This document shows positions 10,182-19,807 of a DNA stretch of 63,689 nt, piece after piece. How positions within the stretch are numbered: position 1 is the first letter of the stretch; each line of letters begins with the position of its first letter. Under the pieces are notes generated by a model. That model saw only the letters and a list, made by a program, of their open reading frames with translations, was not told the DNA's origin and ran no database searches. This stretch comes from Candidatus Anaerobiospirillum pullistercoris. GTDB lineage: Bacteria > Pseudomonadota > Gammaproteobacteria > Enterobacterales > Succinivibrionaceae. The translations under genes and the position numbers were made by a program. The stretch spans positions 1 to 63,689 of the forward strand of contig DXEV01000137.1 of the NCBI GenBank assembly GCA_019114785.1. Direction: 5' to 3'.

Positions 10182-12248
10182 TTAGTACAGCACAGAGATG
10201 TCAGCGGTCTTGGAAAAGACTTGGCTTAACTTGTTCAGAATGGCCAGACGGTTGTTCTTGATGGCCTCGTCGTTGTCGTTAACCATGACCTTCTCAAAGA
10301 AGTTGTCCACATCATCACGCAGCTCGGCTAAGGTAGCCATAGCCTTGTCGTACTCGCTCTGAGCGTAGTAGTCGTTGATCTGTGGCATTAAGGCACGCAC
10401 GTGAGCCACTAACTTCTGCTCAGCCTCATCCTTTAACAGGCTGTCATCAACTTCAGCCTCGACGCGGCCGCTCTTAGCGATGATGTTGTTAACACGCTTG
10501 TAAGCAGCTGCTAAGTCCTGAGCTTCCTTTAACTCCTTGAACTTAACCACGGCCTTGGCACGCTTGTCGAAGTCCAGTAAGGAGACAGGCTTAGTGGAAA
10601 GCACAGCTTGGAAGATCTCAGCACCAATGCCCTGATCCTGATAGTAGGCCTTAAGACGGGCAAAGATGTAATCGCTCACGGCTTGAGCGGTGTCAGCGTT
10701 TTTCAGCTTATCACCAAAGAAGGCACAGCCTTGCTTGATGATGTCGACTAAGTTGAGCTCTAACTTATTCTCAATCACGATACGGATGATACCGATAGCG
10801 GCACGACGCAGACCAAATGGATCCTTATCGCCCTTTGGCATGAGGTTGATACCCATGATGCCGATCAGGGTAGCCAGCTTCTCAGCTAAGCTGACGGCTA
10901 CAGGAATTGGACGAGTTGGGATCTGATCACCGGCAAAGCGTGGGCAGTATTGCTCAAAGATAGCGCGGGCAACATCCTCATTCTCACCATCGAGCTCAGC
11001 GTAGTGCATACCCATGATGCCTTGGGTATCGGTGAACTCAGTCACTAAGGTCGAAGCAAGGTCGCACTTAGCTAAGTGGGCAGCACGCTCACATAAGGCT
11101 ACATCAGCACCTACGATTGGAGCGATGGTGGCGGCGATTTTAGCCACGATACCAGAGCGGTAAGCGATAGTACCGATGTCTTGCTGGTAAACGATAGTCT
11201 CGAGACGTGGGAAGAACGACTCTAAGCTCTGCTTACGATCGGTGTTGAAGAAGAACTCAGCATCAGATAAGCGTGGACGTACCACACGCTCGTTACCGGA
11301 GATCAGGGAAGTGGTGTCGCTTGGATTGATGTTGGACACAAAAGCGAACTTAGGCAGTAACTTTCCTTGCTCATCGTAGATTGGGAAGTACTTCTGATCG
11401 CCCTTCATGGTGTACACCAGAGCCTCAGATGGAACCTTTAAGAAGCGCTCTTCAAAGGAGGCTAAGAAGACGTGTGGATTTTCTACCAGAGAGGTCACTT
11501 CCTCGAGCAGGGCATCATCTAAGTCAGCCTTACCACCAACGGAGGTAGCCAGATTCTCTACCTGAGCCTTGATAGAAGCTTTGCGCTCCTCAAAGTCAGC
11601 AATCACTGCACCATCGTTGCGTAATTGCTCAACGTAGGTATCAGCATTTTGGACATCAAAGGTGCTTTGACCCATGAAGCGGTGGCCTTTGATGGTGCGA
11701 GAGGAAGACACACCTAAGATAGTGCCAGGCAGCACTTCGTCACCGAAGATCATGCATAAGGTGTGGACTGGACGAACGAACTCATCGTGCTTGTCACCCC
11801 AGTGCATAAGCTTAGGAATAGGTAAGGCAGCTAAGGACTTAGCGAACATGTCGCAGATCAGGTCACGGGTAGCGGTACCGGTCTTAGTGGTCTTGATGTA
11901 GAGCCACTCGCCCTTATCGGTCTTGATGCGTTGAGCGTCTTCGACCTTGATGCCGTTGGCAGCAGCCCAGCCTAAAGCAGCCTTGGTTGGATTGCCAGAG
12001 GCGTCAAAAGCGGCCTTGATAGCAGGGCCTTTGACCTCAAGCTCACGATCAGCTTGCTTCACGTCGAGGTCATTGATGATTAAGGCTAAACGACGTGGGG
12101 TGGCATACCACTTGGCAGCACTGAAGTTTAAGCCTTCTTGTTGCAGCAGCTTAACGAAATTGTCACGTAAAGCTTCAGCCAGCTTACGCAGAGCCTTTGG
12201 TGGCAGCTCTTCAGTACCTAATTCTAAGAGTAAGTTTTGCTTTTCCAT
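10182..12248 (-). CDS. glyS: Glycyl-tRNA synthetase beta subunit
   Basis: This is the tRNA-binding subunit of the bacterial alpha2-beta2 glycyl-tRNA synthetase, which charges tRNA-Gly. The start MEKQNLLLELGTEELPPKAL is the typical N-terminus and gives 688 residues (E. coli 689). I rejected 21 extra in-frame residues upstream because they are outside the family. A DALR-type anticodon-binding region is expected at the C-terminus (the LKAYYQDQG onward part). It lies 336 bp downstream of glyQ on the same strand; in many genomes the two are nearly adjacent. Ends against the bidirectional terminator shared with gyrB. Confidence 0.97.
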   Translation of the reverse strand: MEKQNLLLELGTEELPPKALRKLAEALRDNFVKLLQQEGLNFSAAKWYATPRRLALIINDLDVKQADRELEVKGPAIKAAFDASGNPTKAALGWAAANGIKVEDAQRIKTDKGEWLYIKTTKTGTATRDLICDMFAKSLAALPIPKLMHWGDKHDEFVRPVHTLCMIFGDEVLPGTILGVSSSRTIKGHRFMGQSTFDVQNADTYVEQLRNDGAVIADFEERKASIKAQVENLATSVGGKADLDDALLEEVTSLVENPHVFLASFEERFLKVPSEALVYTMKGDQKYFPIYDEQGKLLPKFAFVSNINPSDTTSLISGNERVVRPRLSDAEFFFNTDRKQSLESFFPRLETIVYQQDIGTIAYRSGIVAKIAATIAPIVGADVALCERAAHLAKCDLASTLVTEFTDTQGIMGMHYAELDGENEDVARAIFEQYCPRFAGDQIPTRPIPVAVSLAEKLATLIGIMGINLMPKGDKDPFGLRRAAIGIIRIVIENKLELNLVDIIKQGCAFFGDKLKNADTAQAVSDYIFARLKAYYQDQGIGAEIFQAVLSTKPVSLLDFDKRAKAVVKFKELKEAQDLAAAYKRVNNIIAKSGRVEAEVDDSLLKDEAEQKLVAHVRALMPQINDYYAQSEYDKAMATLAELRDDVDNFFEKVMVNDNDEAIKNNRLAILNKLSQVFSKTADISVLY

Positions 12249-12584
12249 GGTTATGAAAATTGCTAATGCACCTGCAGATCTCGCCATACTGGCCATACTG
12301 TAAGCACTCACAGAACTATCTGTTAGCCATGAGCTAACAGTTAATGCTGCCTTTATATGGCTTTGAGCCTTATGCCTTAAGCCCTAGGCTCTAGGCCTTA
12401 AGCCCTAGAGGCTTAAAGTTGGTGCTTGTCGTATCGAATGCAGGTGAGAAAAAGGGTACCGTGCAAGGGAAATCACTCTCACACGGGAGTGATGACTAAG
12501 GTCTAAGTAATGCGCCTCCAGCGCGATGCGTTGGGGAGGCATTACATTGCGCCATAACCTGTTATGACGCGTTATGAGCGACTC
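12249..12584. other. glyQ-glyS spacer
   Basis: No gene is visible. The spacer has several inverted repeats, for example ATCACTC with GAGTGAT near 12465-12490 and GCCTCC with GGAGGC within 12513-12543. These could give mRNA hairpins that set the ratio of the two subunits; this is inference. Confidence 0.4.
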
Positions 12585-13496
12585 TTAGTCCTTTTTGCAC
12601 ATTGGGAAGCCTAAGTCCTCACGAGACTTGTAGTAGGCCTCTGCTACAGCCTTAGAAAGGGTGCGGATGCGCAGAATGTATCGCTGTCTTTCGGTCACCG
12701 AAATGGCGTGACGAGCGTCTAATAAGTTGAAACAGTGAGCTGCCTTTAAGATGCGCTCATAAGCTGGCAGTGGCAGAGGCTTCTCTAAAGCTAAGAGAGC
12801 ACCACTTTCCTTTTCCATCTGCTCGAACATCTTGAAGAGGAACTCGGTATCGGCGTGCTCAAAGTTGTAAGCAGACTGCTCCACTTCGTTTTGGTGGAAG
12901 ACATCACCGTAGGTCACATCACCGTTGGCAGTGTGAGCCCAGATCAGGTCATAAATGGAGTTCTTGCCTTGGATGTACATGGCAAGACGCTCTAAACCGT
13001 AGGTAAGCTCGCCAGTAACTGGATAGCAGGATAAGCCGCCAACTTGCTGGAAGTAGGTGAACTGAGACACTTCCATGCCGTTGAGCCACACTTCCCAACC
13101 TAAACCCCAAGCACCTAATGTAGGGTTTTCCCAGTTATCCTCAACAAAGCGGATATCGTTTAAAGTTGGGTCGAAGCCTAACTCCTTGAGGGAGCCCAAG
13201 TAGAGATCTTGGATGTTGTCAGGGGATGGCTTTAAGATCACCTGGAATTGGTAGTAGTGCTGCAGGCGGTTAGGGTTATCGCCATAACGGCCATCGGTTG
13301 GACGACGGGATGGCTGCACATAGCAGCAAGAGATTGGCTCAGGGCCCAAGGAACGAAGGAAGGTTAGAGGGTGGGAAGTACCGGCACCGACCTCCATATC
13401 AAATGGTTGAGCTACCATACAACCATTGCGCATCCAGTAATCTTGGAGAGTAAAGATTAAACCTTGGAAGGTTTGTAGATCGTAAGTATTCGACAT
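12585..13496 (-). CDS. glyQ: Glycyl-tRNA synthetase alpha subunit
   Basis: This is the catalytic subunit that activates glycine with ATP and works with GlyS. From [14 protein letters not shown] the product is 303 residues, exactly the E. coli length. It carries the family motifs [35 protein letters not shown] and [15 protein letters not shown]. The frame is open 59 residues further upstream, but that part has no family character, so I start at 13496. The Shine-Dalgarno is weak (ACTTACGAG directly before ATG). A 7-bp hairpin CAGAGTG/CACTCTG sits a little upstream. Confidence 0.97.
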   Translation of the reverse strand: MSNTYDLQTFQGLIFTLQDYWMRNGCMVAQPFDMEVGAGTSHPLTFLRSLGPEPISCCYVQPSRRPTDGRYGDNPNRLQHYYQFQVILKPSPDNIQDLYLGSLKELGFDPTLNDIRFVEDNWENPTLGAWGLGWEVWLNGMEVSQFTYFQQVGGLSCYPVTGELTYGLERLAMYIQGKNSIYDLIWAHTANGDVTYGDVFHQNEVEQSAYNFEHADTEFLFKMFEQMEKESGALLALEKPLPLPAYERILKAAHCFNLLDARHAISVTERQRYILRIRTLSKAVAEAYYKSREDLGFPMCKKD

Positions 13497-13879
13497 CTCG
13501 TAAGTCCAAAGCAGAGTGGCAAATGGGCAGCACTCTGATGAGCAAATAAAACTCTGACGAGCAAAGAAAAGAGTCGTGGAAGCTAGCTGCAGGTGTGAAA
13601 CAGGCTGCAGAGCACTGCCAGACAAGAACCCTATGGGGCTCTTGCTGCAGGCAATAGCCCTCTCAAAGGCCATTCATTTTAGCAGAAATGCGATATGACT
13701 GCGATTTGTGGCCAAAGTATGGTCATAACGGAGTCATTTCTTTCCATCAGTTCTACCAAGCGACGTTGATTCAGCTTCACGGTGCTGATGCCGCATAGCT
13801 ATGCCTATGCCTATGCCATATGGTTATGCTGATACAGTGAGTTGTGCCACATTTCCTTGCGTTATTGCTGTAGTCGGTT
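13497..13879. other. Gap upstream of glyQ
   Basis: No gene is supported. It contains the likely glyQ promoter region, not resolved by eye, and a short tandem run of CTATGC units near 13798-13820. Confidence 0.4.
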
Positions 13880-14182
13880 TTAGTCTGCTTTGGTTCTTTG
13901 TCCTTTACGGATTAAATAGTGGTAAGGACGGAACTTTGAAGGCATGCTGACTAGGGTGTGCTTCATGAACTCACAGAAAGCTGGTATATCACGGCGCGAT
14001 ACAGGATCTTCTGACAAAACTTCGATCAGCTGGCCCTCTTTAGCCTCGCGCACGCATTTTCGCAGCAGCTGTAATGGCTCAGGGCACTCTAGGCCCAGAC
14101 CGTTAACGGTTATGCGTTGGTCGAAATCAGCAGGTAGCTCACACTCCGCAGGTGGTACTTTAGAAGAAGGATCTTTACACAT
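13880..14182 (-). CDS. tusA: TusA/SirA-like sulfur carrier protein
   Basis: TusA-family proteins pass persulfide sulfur from cysteine desulfurase to acceptors such as tRNA thiolation or molybdenum cofactor pathways. The motif GLECPEPLQLLRK contains the family CPxP cysteine. The product is 100 residues from MCKDPSSK, a little longer than the usual ~80, with about 20 extra N-terminal residues. The start is supported by GGAG 8 bases before ATG; 40 further in-frame residues upstream look non-coding. It is apparently monocistronic. Which sulfur pathway it serves cannot be told from context, so the symbol is by family. Confidence 0.85.
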   Translation of the reverse strand: MCKDPSSKVPPAECELPADFDQRITVNGLGLECPEPLQLLRKCVREAKEGQLIEVLSEDPVSRRDIPAFCEFMKHTLVSMPSKFRPYHYLIRKGQRTKAD

Positions 14183-14375
14183 TGCTTTTCTCCACAAGAA
14201 CAACACGGCAAGATGAATTATAGCTTTTAGGTGTTGGGTTGGGAGAGTAGTGGCACTGCGTAAGGATAGGCTAGAGCAGGAACGAAAAGCAGCGTGAAGC
14301 AACGGATCAAGTGCGGATCAAGTGCGGATCCCTGAGCTGCGATGCAGCTGGAACGGCATGGCGTGATAGGTCTGC
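14183..14375. other. Gap upstream of the TusA-like gene
   Basis: No gene supported. It holds a repeated GATCAAGTGCG at about 14308-14330 and likely the promoter of the TusA-like gene, not resolved. Confidence 0.3.
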
Positions 14376-14412
14376 TAAAAAGAAACCCCTTTGAGGAGGC
14401 CCAAAGGGGTTT
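14376..14412 (-). terminator. Intrinsic terminator, minus strand
   Basis: An 11-bp perfect stem (AAACCCCTTTG at 14383-14393 with CAAAGGGGTTT at 14402-14412) is followed on the minus strand by CTTTTT. It would end transcripts coming from the porin gene or from the structured element at 14677-14794. Confidence 0.8.
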
Positions 14413-14676
14413 GCTTGATAATAGATAGTGAGGATCTCTTGCGAGAAAACTTGGGATTGCGCTCAATTTCCGCTGTTTTGAGCATTTGTTAGAGGCCTAT
14501 GGCCACGAACTTTGGGATGAAAAAACGTGGCCGTTGGCTTAGCAATTAGGGTGTAGAGCCATCTGAGCTGTGAAGAAAAATTGGGATAGATAAACTAGCT
14601 TTTACGATCGCTCTACGGAATCTGTGAGTGTCTGCACCTCTTGGGATAACCAAGGCATTGAAGGTGGACACTGTGG

Positions 14677-14794
14677 TAAGGCTCGTACTCTGACTATCTG
14701 CTGTCCGGCGATAGCTACCCATACGAGCCTTAGAACCAAGATCAGCGAGAACACATGACGCTCTGGTCTTAGTTTTCTCGGGGCTCTGATCTTG
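14677..14794. other. Two adjacent long inverted repeats downstream of the porin gene
   Basis: TAAGGCTCGTA at 14677-14687 matches TACGAGCCTTA at 14722-14732. Five bases later CAAGATCAG plus GAGAA (14737-14751) matches TTCTC plus CTGATCTTG (14775-14794). The result is two big stem-loops in series, with a terminator 260 bases further on the minus strand. It could be a 3'-UTR structure, a small RNA, or a palindromic repeat element. No coding potential is convincing here. Confidence 0.5.
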
Positions 14795-14886
14795 TGGGGC
14801 GGGCGCTGGAGCATGTACACAGCGCTCTCCTCATGAGACCTTGTTTTGGGGCCAAAGTCTCATCCTACACAAGGCAGGATCTGTTA

Positions 14887-16281
14887 TTACCACCAAGCTT
14901 CAGCCTGAACACCGAAGTTGAAGTTGTTGTCGTAGACGGCCTGACCTAAGCTGTTGCTTACATCAGTATCACCATCACTGGTGATGTAAGAAGCGTAGAT
15001 ACGCAGCTCAGGACGGGAGAGGATCTCTTTGTCTGGAGCAAAGGCTAAGGCTAAGGTGTACTTCTGGCCAGCAACTTCCCAATCAGTACCGTTGGTGTAG
15101 TTAACAGTCTGTGAGAAGGCACCGAGTTCAGCCATGATGCGGGAGTACTGAGTGGTTTGATAGGTGACACGAGCCACTGCAGAGATTAAGTCCTCATCAT
15201 CAACTGTAGCACCAATATCTGAGGCATAACCGTAAGTCAGAGCGTGAGTGAAGCGGAAATCGTCGGTAACTGGGATTTCGCCAGTGTTCATGATACGGAA
15301 GCCGCTAGCGCTATCAGCATCATTCCAGGAATCATACCAGCCGCCGCCCATGTCAACCATGTTGTGAGCTAAGCCGTTGTTAGCGTACTGTACGACGGTC
15401 TTGTTGTAACCACCAAACATGTCTTGTGATAAGACGATGGTACCCATGAACGAAGTGCCATTGTCATAGACAGCACTAGGGCTAACATCTACAGCAGAAC
15501 CATTTGGGCCATTTGGGCCACCTTCGGTTACAGTATCAGGATCTTGTGGAATAGCCACAGTAGAAATGAACTCTAACCAGCCACCATTCCAATAGGAACC
15601 AGCATAACGAGCATCTAAGAAGTTGATGTTAGTGGTGGACTTGGCTGCATTTTGTTCGGCATAGTACGAATCTTCGTCGTAGCCATCATCATAACGGTAG
15701 TCTACATTTTGGGAATCAGCACGGATCCATGCTAAAGACAGAGCACCTGGGCCCATCTTTAAGTATTCGACACCAGCACCAGCACCGGAGATGTTGATGT
15801 ACTTGGTATCAATGACGTGGATATCACCACGTTGGTAGTAACGCTTACCAGCCCAGACTACAGCGTCCTTTTGGCCTGGAATTAAGCCTTTAATCTGCAG
15901 GTTAAATTGACGCAGACCAAAGTTTGCATCACCGTTTCCTGTGGAGGCATCAGTACCGTTAGTGTTCTCATCGTCGTTAGAACCGTCAGTCACCATAGAA
16001 ACCATGGCGTCTAAGTAGAACGACACATCGTTGAGCTTGTATACAGTGGAGCCAAACTCTAACTCGCCGTAGGTATCATCCTCATTACCTAAACGGCCTA
16101 AGTAAGTCTTGCTCCAAGAAGCTTCAGCACCATCTTTGGATACACCAACACCCGAACGGAAATAACCGTGGAAATCGAAGGTTGGGGTAAATGCACCCTC
16201 AGCAGCCGAAGCGACAGAAGCACCGGTTGTAAATGAAGCTGCAGCGCATAAAGCAGCAGCCAGCAAGGATAACTTGCGCAT
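14887..16281 (-). CDS. lamB: Maltoporin-like (LamB family) outer-membrane sugar porin
   Basis: LamB-type porins are 18-stranded outer-membrane trimers that pass oligosaccharides. The 464-residue product has a Sec signal peptide (MRKLSLLAAALCAAASF, cleaved near ASA). Family landmarks follow: FDFHGYFRSGVGVSKDG, RLGNEDDTYGELEFG, VVWAGKRYYQRGDIH, ISGAGAGVEY, and the terminal aromatic AEAWW. E. coli LamB has closely matching landmarks and ends in EIWW. Start has GAGGT 5 bases before ATG. It lies downstream of the ATPase gene on the same strand, as in malB, but with its own promoter region and two terminators between. Given the neighbouring galactanase, the cargo may be galacto-oligosaccharides (compare GanL porins) rather than maltodextrins. 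Confidence 0.9.
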   Translation of the reverse strand: MRKLSLLAAALCAAASFTTGASVASAAEGAFTPTFDFHGYFRSGVGVSKDGAEASWSKTYLGRLGNEDDTYGELEFGSTVYKLNDVSFYLDAMVSMVTDGSNDDENTNGTDASTGNGDANFGLRQFNLQIKGLIPGQKDAVVWAGKRYYQRGDIHVIDTKYINISGAGAGVEYLKMGPGALSLAWIRADSQNVDYRYDDGYDEDSYYAEQNAAKSTTNINFLDARYAGSYWNGGWLEFISTVAIPQDPDTVTEGGPNGPNGSAVDVSPSAVYDNGTSFMGTIVLSQDMFGGYNKTVVQYANNGLAHNMVDMGGGWYDSWNDADSASGFRIMNTGEIPVTDDFRFTHALTYGYASDIGATVDDEDLISAVARVTYQTTQYSRIMAELGAFSQTVNYTNGTDWEVAGQKYTLALAFAPDKEILSRPELRIYASYITSDGDTDVSNSLGQAVYDNNFNFGVQAEAWW

Positions 16282-16925
16282 AAGACCTCGAATATAGTTT
16301 AAGCAAAAGGCCTAGCTTACTTCTGCTACCTACGACTGTAGGCTACACTCCCCACACACAAGTTCAGCAGCTAAATCTCTCCCTTGCAGCAGATCAATGC
16401 TCAGATTCCTCTTCTCATTGTGGCCCAAGAGTCTTTTGACTTAGTGCTTCTTTACCAGCCTTGACTTTGTCCAACTGAGGTGAAGTCTTTGCTCTTGCGA
16501 GCTGTGACTTGCTTGCGGTTGAACAAGCATTCCCTCAAGAACTGGTAAGGAAAACGCTTTTGTTCCTTGCAGAACTACGTTTTCTAGGGATTTAAGTAAG
16601 GGCTAGGTTAATAGCCAAAAGCACCGCAGCTCCCCTTTTCTTCTCTAAACACCGGCCCAAAAAAAATTAAGCGTCGTGTCTCACCGTCAGCTTTAGAGCT
16701 TTTCTAAAGCCCTTGTCGCTTGCGCTCTGGCGCAATGCCCTCATTTTCAACTGCGTTTGACGCAGCTTCCATCGGCTACCAGCGTGCAAATCACTTAGGC
16801 TTGCGGTGCGCTCACGGCGCTCGGCGTTTCTAGGTCTTTGCGTTTATAAAAAGGAGACACTGCCTTGCAGTGTGCTTTGATTGTTATGTTATATATTAGA
16901 CACGCTAATGGTACACGCATGACAT
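16282..16925 (-). promoter_or_regulatory. Long leader of the porin gene
   Basis: If the promoter at 16932-16960 is used, the porin mRNA has about 640 untranslated bases. The leader contains an 8-bp hairpin GCTTTAGA/TCTAAAGC (16690-16710) and, 23 bases further along the minus strand, a run of eight T (16659-16666). The spacing is too wide for a simple terminator. No gene is visible in it. Confidence 0.4.
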
Positions 16926-16931
16926 GACGCT

Positions 16932-16960
16932 ATATTAGGTGGGGTATAGGTAGCAAGCAA
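16932..16960 (-). promoter_or_regulatory. Candidate sigma-70 promoter for the porin gene
   Basis: On the minus strand TTGCTT (16955-16960) and TAATAT (16932-16937) are separated by 17 bases. This is a good match to -35/-10 elements and points toward the porin gene. Confidence 0.55.
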
Positions 16961-17015
16961 GAAAAAACTTTGATTTACGCGATCTTGCTCAAAATTTTTA
17001 ACATTCAATTCACCA

Positions 17016-17037
17016 AAACTTGATCTTAATCACATAA
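17016..17037. promoter_or_regulatory. CRP-like site upstream of the porin promoter
   Basis: The core TGATCTTAATCACA reproduces most of the E. coli CRP consensus (TGATCTAGATCACA), with further A-rich matches at the flanks. It is centred about 100 bases upstream of the expected transcript start, a position compatible with catabolite activation. Confidence 0.55.
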
Positions 17038-17143
17038 ATAAATGAAGAGCTTTGTCTAATTTCATACATTTGTCTCAAAGAAATGTTTGAAATCAAACAA
17101 GCTTTGCTTAAAAACATTACGGAAATTGTGTTGATAAGTTCGT

Positions 17144-17166
17144 TTGTGGTGCAAATTGCTCCACAA
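17144..17166. promoter_or_regulatory. 23-bp interrupted palindrome, operator candidate
   Basis: TTGTGG-t-GCAA-a-TTGC-t-CCACAA is fully symmetrical apart from the spacer bases. It is not a CRP, MalT or LacI-type site that I recognise. It sits upstream of the CRP-like site in the porin control region. Confidence 0.5.
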
Positions 17167-17272
17167 TAGAGCTGTACATTTGCAGTAGAAGTATTTGCTT
17201 GAGTAGAGATAAAAGCTAATACATATGAGCTTTTTTAGAAAAAATAGCGTAAAAATATGGGAATAAATTTTT

Positions 17273-17284
17273 GCAAGCGTTTAC
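17273..17284. promoter_or_regulatory. LacI-family operator candidate
   Basis: GCAAGCGTTTAC has the central CG and near-palindromic arms typical of LacI/GalR-family operators. Related sites are at 25340-25351 and 30123-30134. The LacI-family regulator at 27948 is the obvious candidate binder. Confidence 0.4.
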
Positions 17285-17395
17285 ATTAGTCGGTTTTTGT
17301 CATACGTATAACTTGGATGCTTTGGGTGAAATAGGGAGTAGTGAGCTGCTCGGGGCGGGAAGTGAAGTGGAATGCGGGTGGATGTGGTGATATAG

Positions 17396-17444
17396 GGCCA
17401 AAATTAAAGGAGGTGGCCTCTCCGGTTGAGCTGCCACCTCCTTT
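17396..17444 (-). terminator. Intrinsic terminator, minus strand
   Basis: A 12-bp perfect stem (AAAGGAGGTGGC at 17406-17417 with GCCACCTCCTTT at 17433-17444) is followed on the minus strand by AATTTTG. It separates the ATPase gene from the porin gene. Confidence 0.75.
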
Positions 17445-17641
17445 GAGGTACTGCCTAAGGCCAAAAGAGAGTCGAGGTGTAGGACTCATCTTTGCCTTAG
17501 GGGAGGAGTAGTTAGCGATTGAACTACAATCTATAGCTCTACCCACATTAAGGTAAAAGGTTTCAGGTTCTTACCTGCGATACAAAGTGCGGCCCTGTGA
17601 GTTGAGGGGCGTTTGTCTCCTGTGAGCCGGTGAGGGCTGGG

Positions 17642-17692
17642 AAAGCAAAAGAAATGTGCGCTAAGAGCCTTAGGGAGGCTCTCGTAGCGCAC
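17642..17692 (-). terminator. Terminator downstream of the ABC ATPase gene
   Basis: Arms GTGCGCTA-AGAGCC and GGCTCT-TAGCGCAC form a long, slightly interrupted stem, followed on the minus strand by ATTTCTTTTGC. It is about 220 bases after the ATPase stop codon. Confidence 0.6.
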
Positions 17693-17914
17693 CACTTTGT
17701 AGCGTTGTTATTGCCAAAATCTGAAGGCTGTACGGCCGCAATGCCGTGACAGCATGGAACTGTTATCAGCTGTAAGGCTGCGACAATGGTTTAGCCTTGG
17801 AGTGGCTGATGTAGCCGTGAGGCTGCATCAGCCTGAAAGTGTCGTTACTGCTGCTAAGCAGGGCTGAGCTCTGGCTGAGCTTTGACAGTGCTCTGACAGT
17901 GCTGGAGCAGTGGT

Positions 17915-19051
17915 TTAGGCCTGAACTGGAGATACTCCCACTGGGTAAATGCGCTCGTCCTTCTCGTTGAAGAGCAGACAGTTCTTGGCTAAGCAGTTGA
18001 GCTCGATCTCATTGCCGGTTTGGGCGTTGACGTCGCCTGGCATGATGATCTTGAAGTTGTCTTGGCCGCAGCAAGTACCGTACATGTAGGTGTTGTTGCC
18101 TAAGCGCTCCATCACGTCGCTATCAAAGAGCAAGCTGACGGTTGGTTCACCACCAAACTTCTCTAAGGCCTTTTGAGCACCACCAATGGAGAGGTACTCT
18201 GGACGGATACCTACTGTTACCTTATCGCCAACCTTTAAACCTTCGTTATTGGCTGGGATTGGGAACTCCTTGCCTGCAAAGTCAATGTTCACGGTGTCAC
18301 CGTTTAAGCTCTTGATCTCAGAGCTGATGAAGTTCATCTTTGGCGAGCCAATGAAGCCTGCTACGAACTTGTTGCATGGATTGTGGTACAGATCCATTGG
18401 TGCACCGACCTGCTCAATCTTGCCGAAGTTCATCACCACAATCTTGTCTGCTAAGGTCATAGCCTCAACCTGATCGTGGGTCACGTAAACCATGGTGGTC
18501 TTCATTTCTTGGTGCATACGAGCAATGTGCAGACGCATTTCTACACGTAACTCAGCATCGAGGTTAGACAGAGGCTCGTCAAAGGTGAAGACCTTTGGCT
18601 TACGCACAATGGCACGACCAATAGCCACACGTTGACGTTGACCACCAGACAGCTGCTTTGGCTTGCGGTCTAAGAGGTGCTCCAATTGCAGGGCCTTGGC
18701 CACTTCTTTGATCTGGCGATCGATCTCATCCTTTGGCACCTTGTGGATGCGCAGGGAGTAGCCCATGTTCTCGGCCACGCTCATATGTGGGTACAGAGCG
18801 TAGGATTGGAACACCATGGCCACACCACGATCGGCTGGCGAAACATCGTTCACCACTTCACCATCAATTAAGAGCTCACCTGCACTGATGGACTCTAAGC
18901 CAGCGATCATACGCAGCATGGTGGACTTACCGCAGCCCGATGGGCCCACAAAGACGCACAGTTGGCCATCATCAATCTTGAGGTTGATGTTCGATAAGGT
19001 TACGACCTTGCCGTAGGCCTTGAGCACGTTCTTAAACTCAATACTTGCCAT
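17915..19051 (-). CDS. MalK/UgpC/MsmX-family sugar ABC transporter ATPase
   Basis: This is the cytoplasmic ATPase powering a CUT1 sugar importer. The 378-residue product has Walker A GPSGCGKST near residue 35, Q-loop VFQSYALYPHM, signature LSGGQRQRVAIGRA, Walker B VFTFDEPLSNLDA and switch His in VYVTHDQVEA. A C-terminal MOP/TOBE-type regulatory domain follows from about residue 235. It is transcribed away from the binding-protein gene, as malK is from malE in E. coli. Start has GGAG 7 bases before ATG. Functionally it should serve the permeases at 21252 and 22568; the ganK/msmX role is inferred from context. Confidence 0.93.
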   Translation of the reverse strand: MASIEFKNVLKAYGKVVTLSNINLKIDDGQLCVFVGPSGCGKSTMLRMIAGLESISAGELLIDGEVVNDVSPADRGVAMVFQSYALYPHMSVAENMGYSLRIHKVPKDEIDRQIKEVAKALQLEHLLDRKPKQLSGGQRQRVAIGRAIVRKPKVFTFDEPLSNLDAELRVEMRLHIARMHQEMKTTMVYVTHDQVEAMTLADKIVVMNFGKIEQVGAPMDLYHNPCNKFVAGFIGSPKMNFISSEIKSLNGDTVNIDFAGKEFPIPANNEGLKVGDKVTVGIRPEYLSIGGAQKALEKFGGEPTVSLLFDSDVMERLGNNTYMYGTCCGQDNFKIIMPGDVNAQTGNEIELNCLAKNCLLFNEKDERIYPVGVSPVQA

Positions 19052-19807
19052 TGCTATCTCCAGCTACTCAGTATCTGCCAAGGTGCATCCCTGTCTCTTT
19101 TATCTTGGGCGTTTGGCAAGAGATGCCTCTGTCTTCCTCTGAGCCGTACCTAACTCAACTCGAAAAACTCCTTTCCCCAAAAACCTCGTTGTTCTGGTGC
19201 CTCTTGGGGAATCCTGCACTTGCCGAGTTTGCCTGCAAGCATAGGCTTGGCAACGCTTACTTGTCAGGGGTGAACACAAAGTGCAGTGAGGCGGCATACA
19301 TAACGTTGTTTATGGTGTTGTTATAAATTAAACATCAAAAATGTCTAATTTCTTACAAAATGACCGCCTCTTTGCACAGAAATATACTTTCTTTTTGATA
19401 CAAATTTCATAATTTTGCGCAAATATTGCGGCCCAGATCACGAAATAAAGCAAAATCGATAGGGAATTTACCGCGCTTAGTATATCGTTTAACAAAAATC
19501 ACCCTGTGTCACAAAGGCCATAAGAAAGCGTGAAAATGCTATCAATGGCGTGCGAATGCGGGTATTTTTTGTGCTCTGATGTTACACGTTCACATTGTGT
19601 CATTCTTGTATAGCAGTTCTGCATCAGACTAATATCCTCCTAGTATGAAGCTCTGTTTTAAAAACCTGTTTTTTAGCGTTGTTTGTGCTGACTTTTACAG
19701 GGTTAGGACAGAGGGCGATAGCTTGGAATTGAGCAGTTTGCGCAGTGTGAATGTTGAGCACTTGTGAGTTGTAGTTAGTGTTTGTTCGTTTTCTAAGAGG
19801 TGTAGAT
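19052..19807. promoter_or_regulatory. Divergent control region between ATPase and binding-protein genes
   Basis: About 750 bases separate the two divergent arms. The right half is AT-rich and has partial operator-like sequences such as TATATCGTTTAAC near 19482 and TTTTGCGCAAAT near 19413. No promoter hexamer pair was convincing. No gene is visible. Confidence 0.45.

Noticed and set aside
14602..14820. Small minus-strand gene
   Set aside because: The frame coincides with the long inverted repeats, has no ribosome-binding site and no protein-like pattern.
17286..17546. 86-codon minus-strand gene
   Set aside because: It covers a terminator hairpin and has no recognisable domain.
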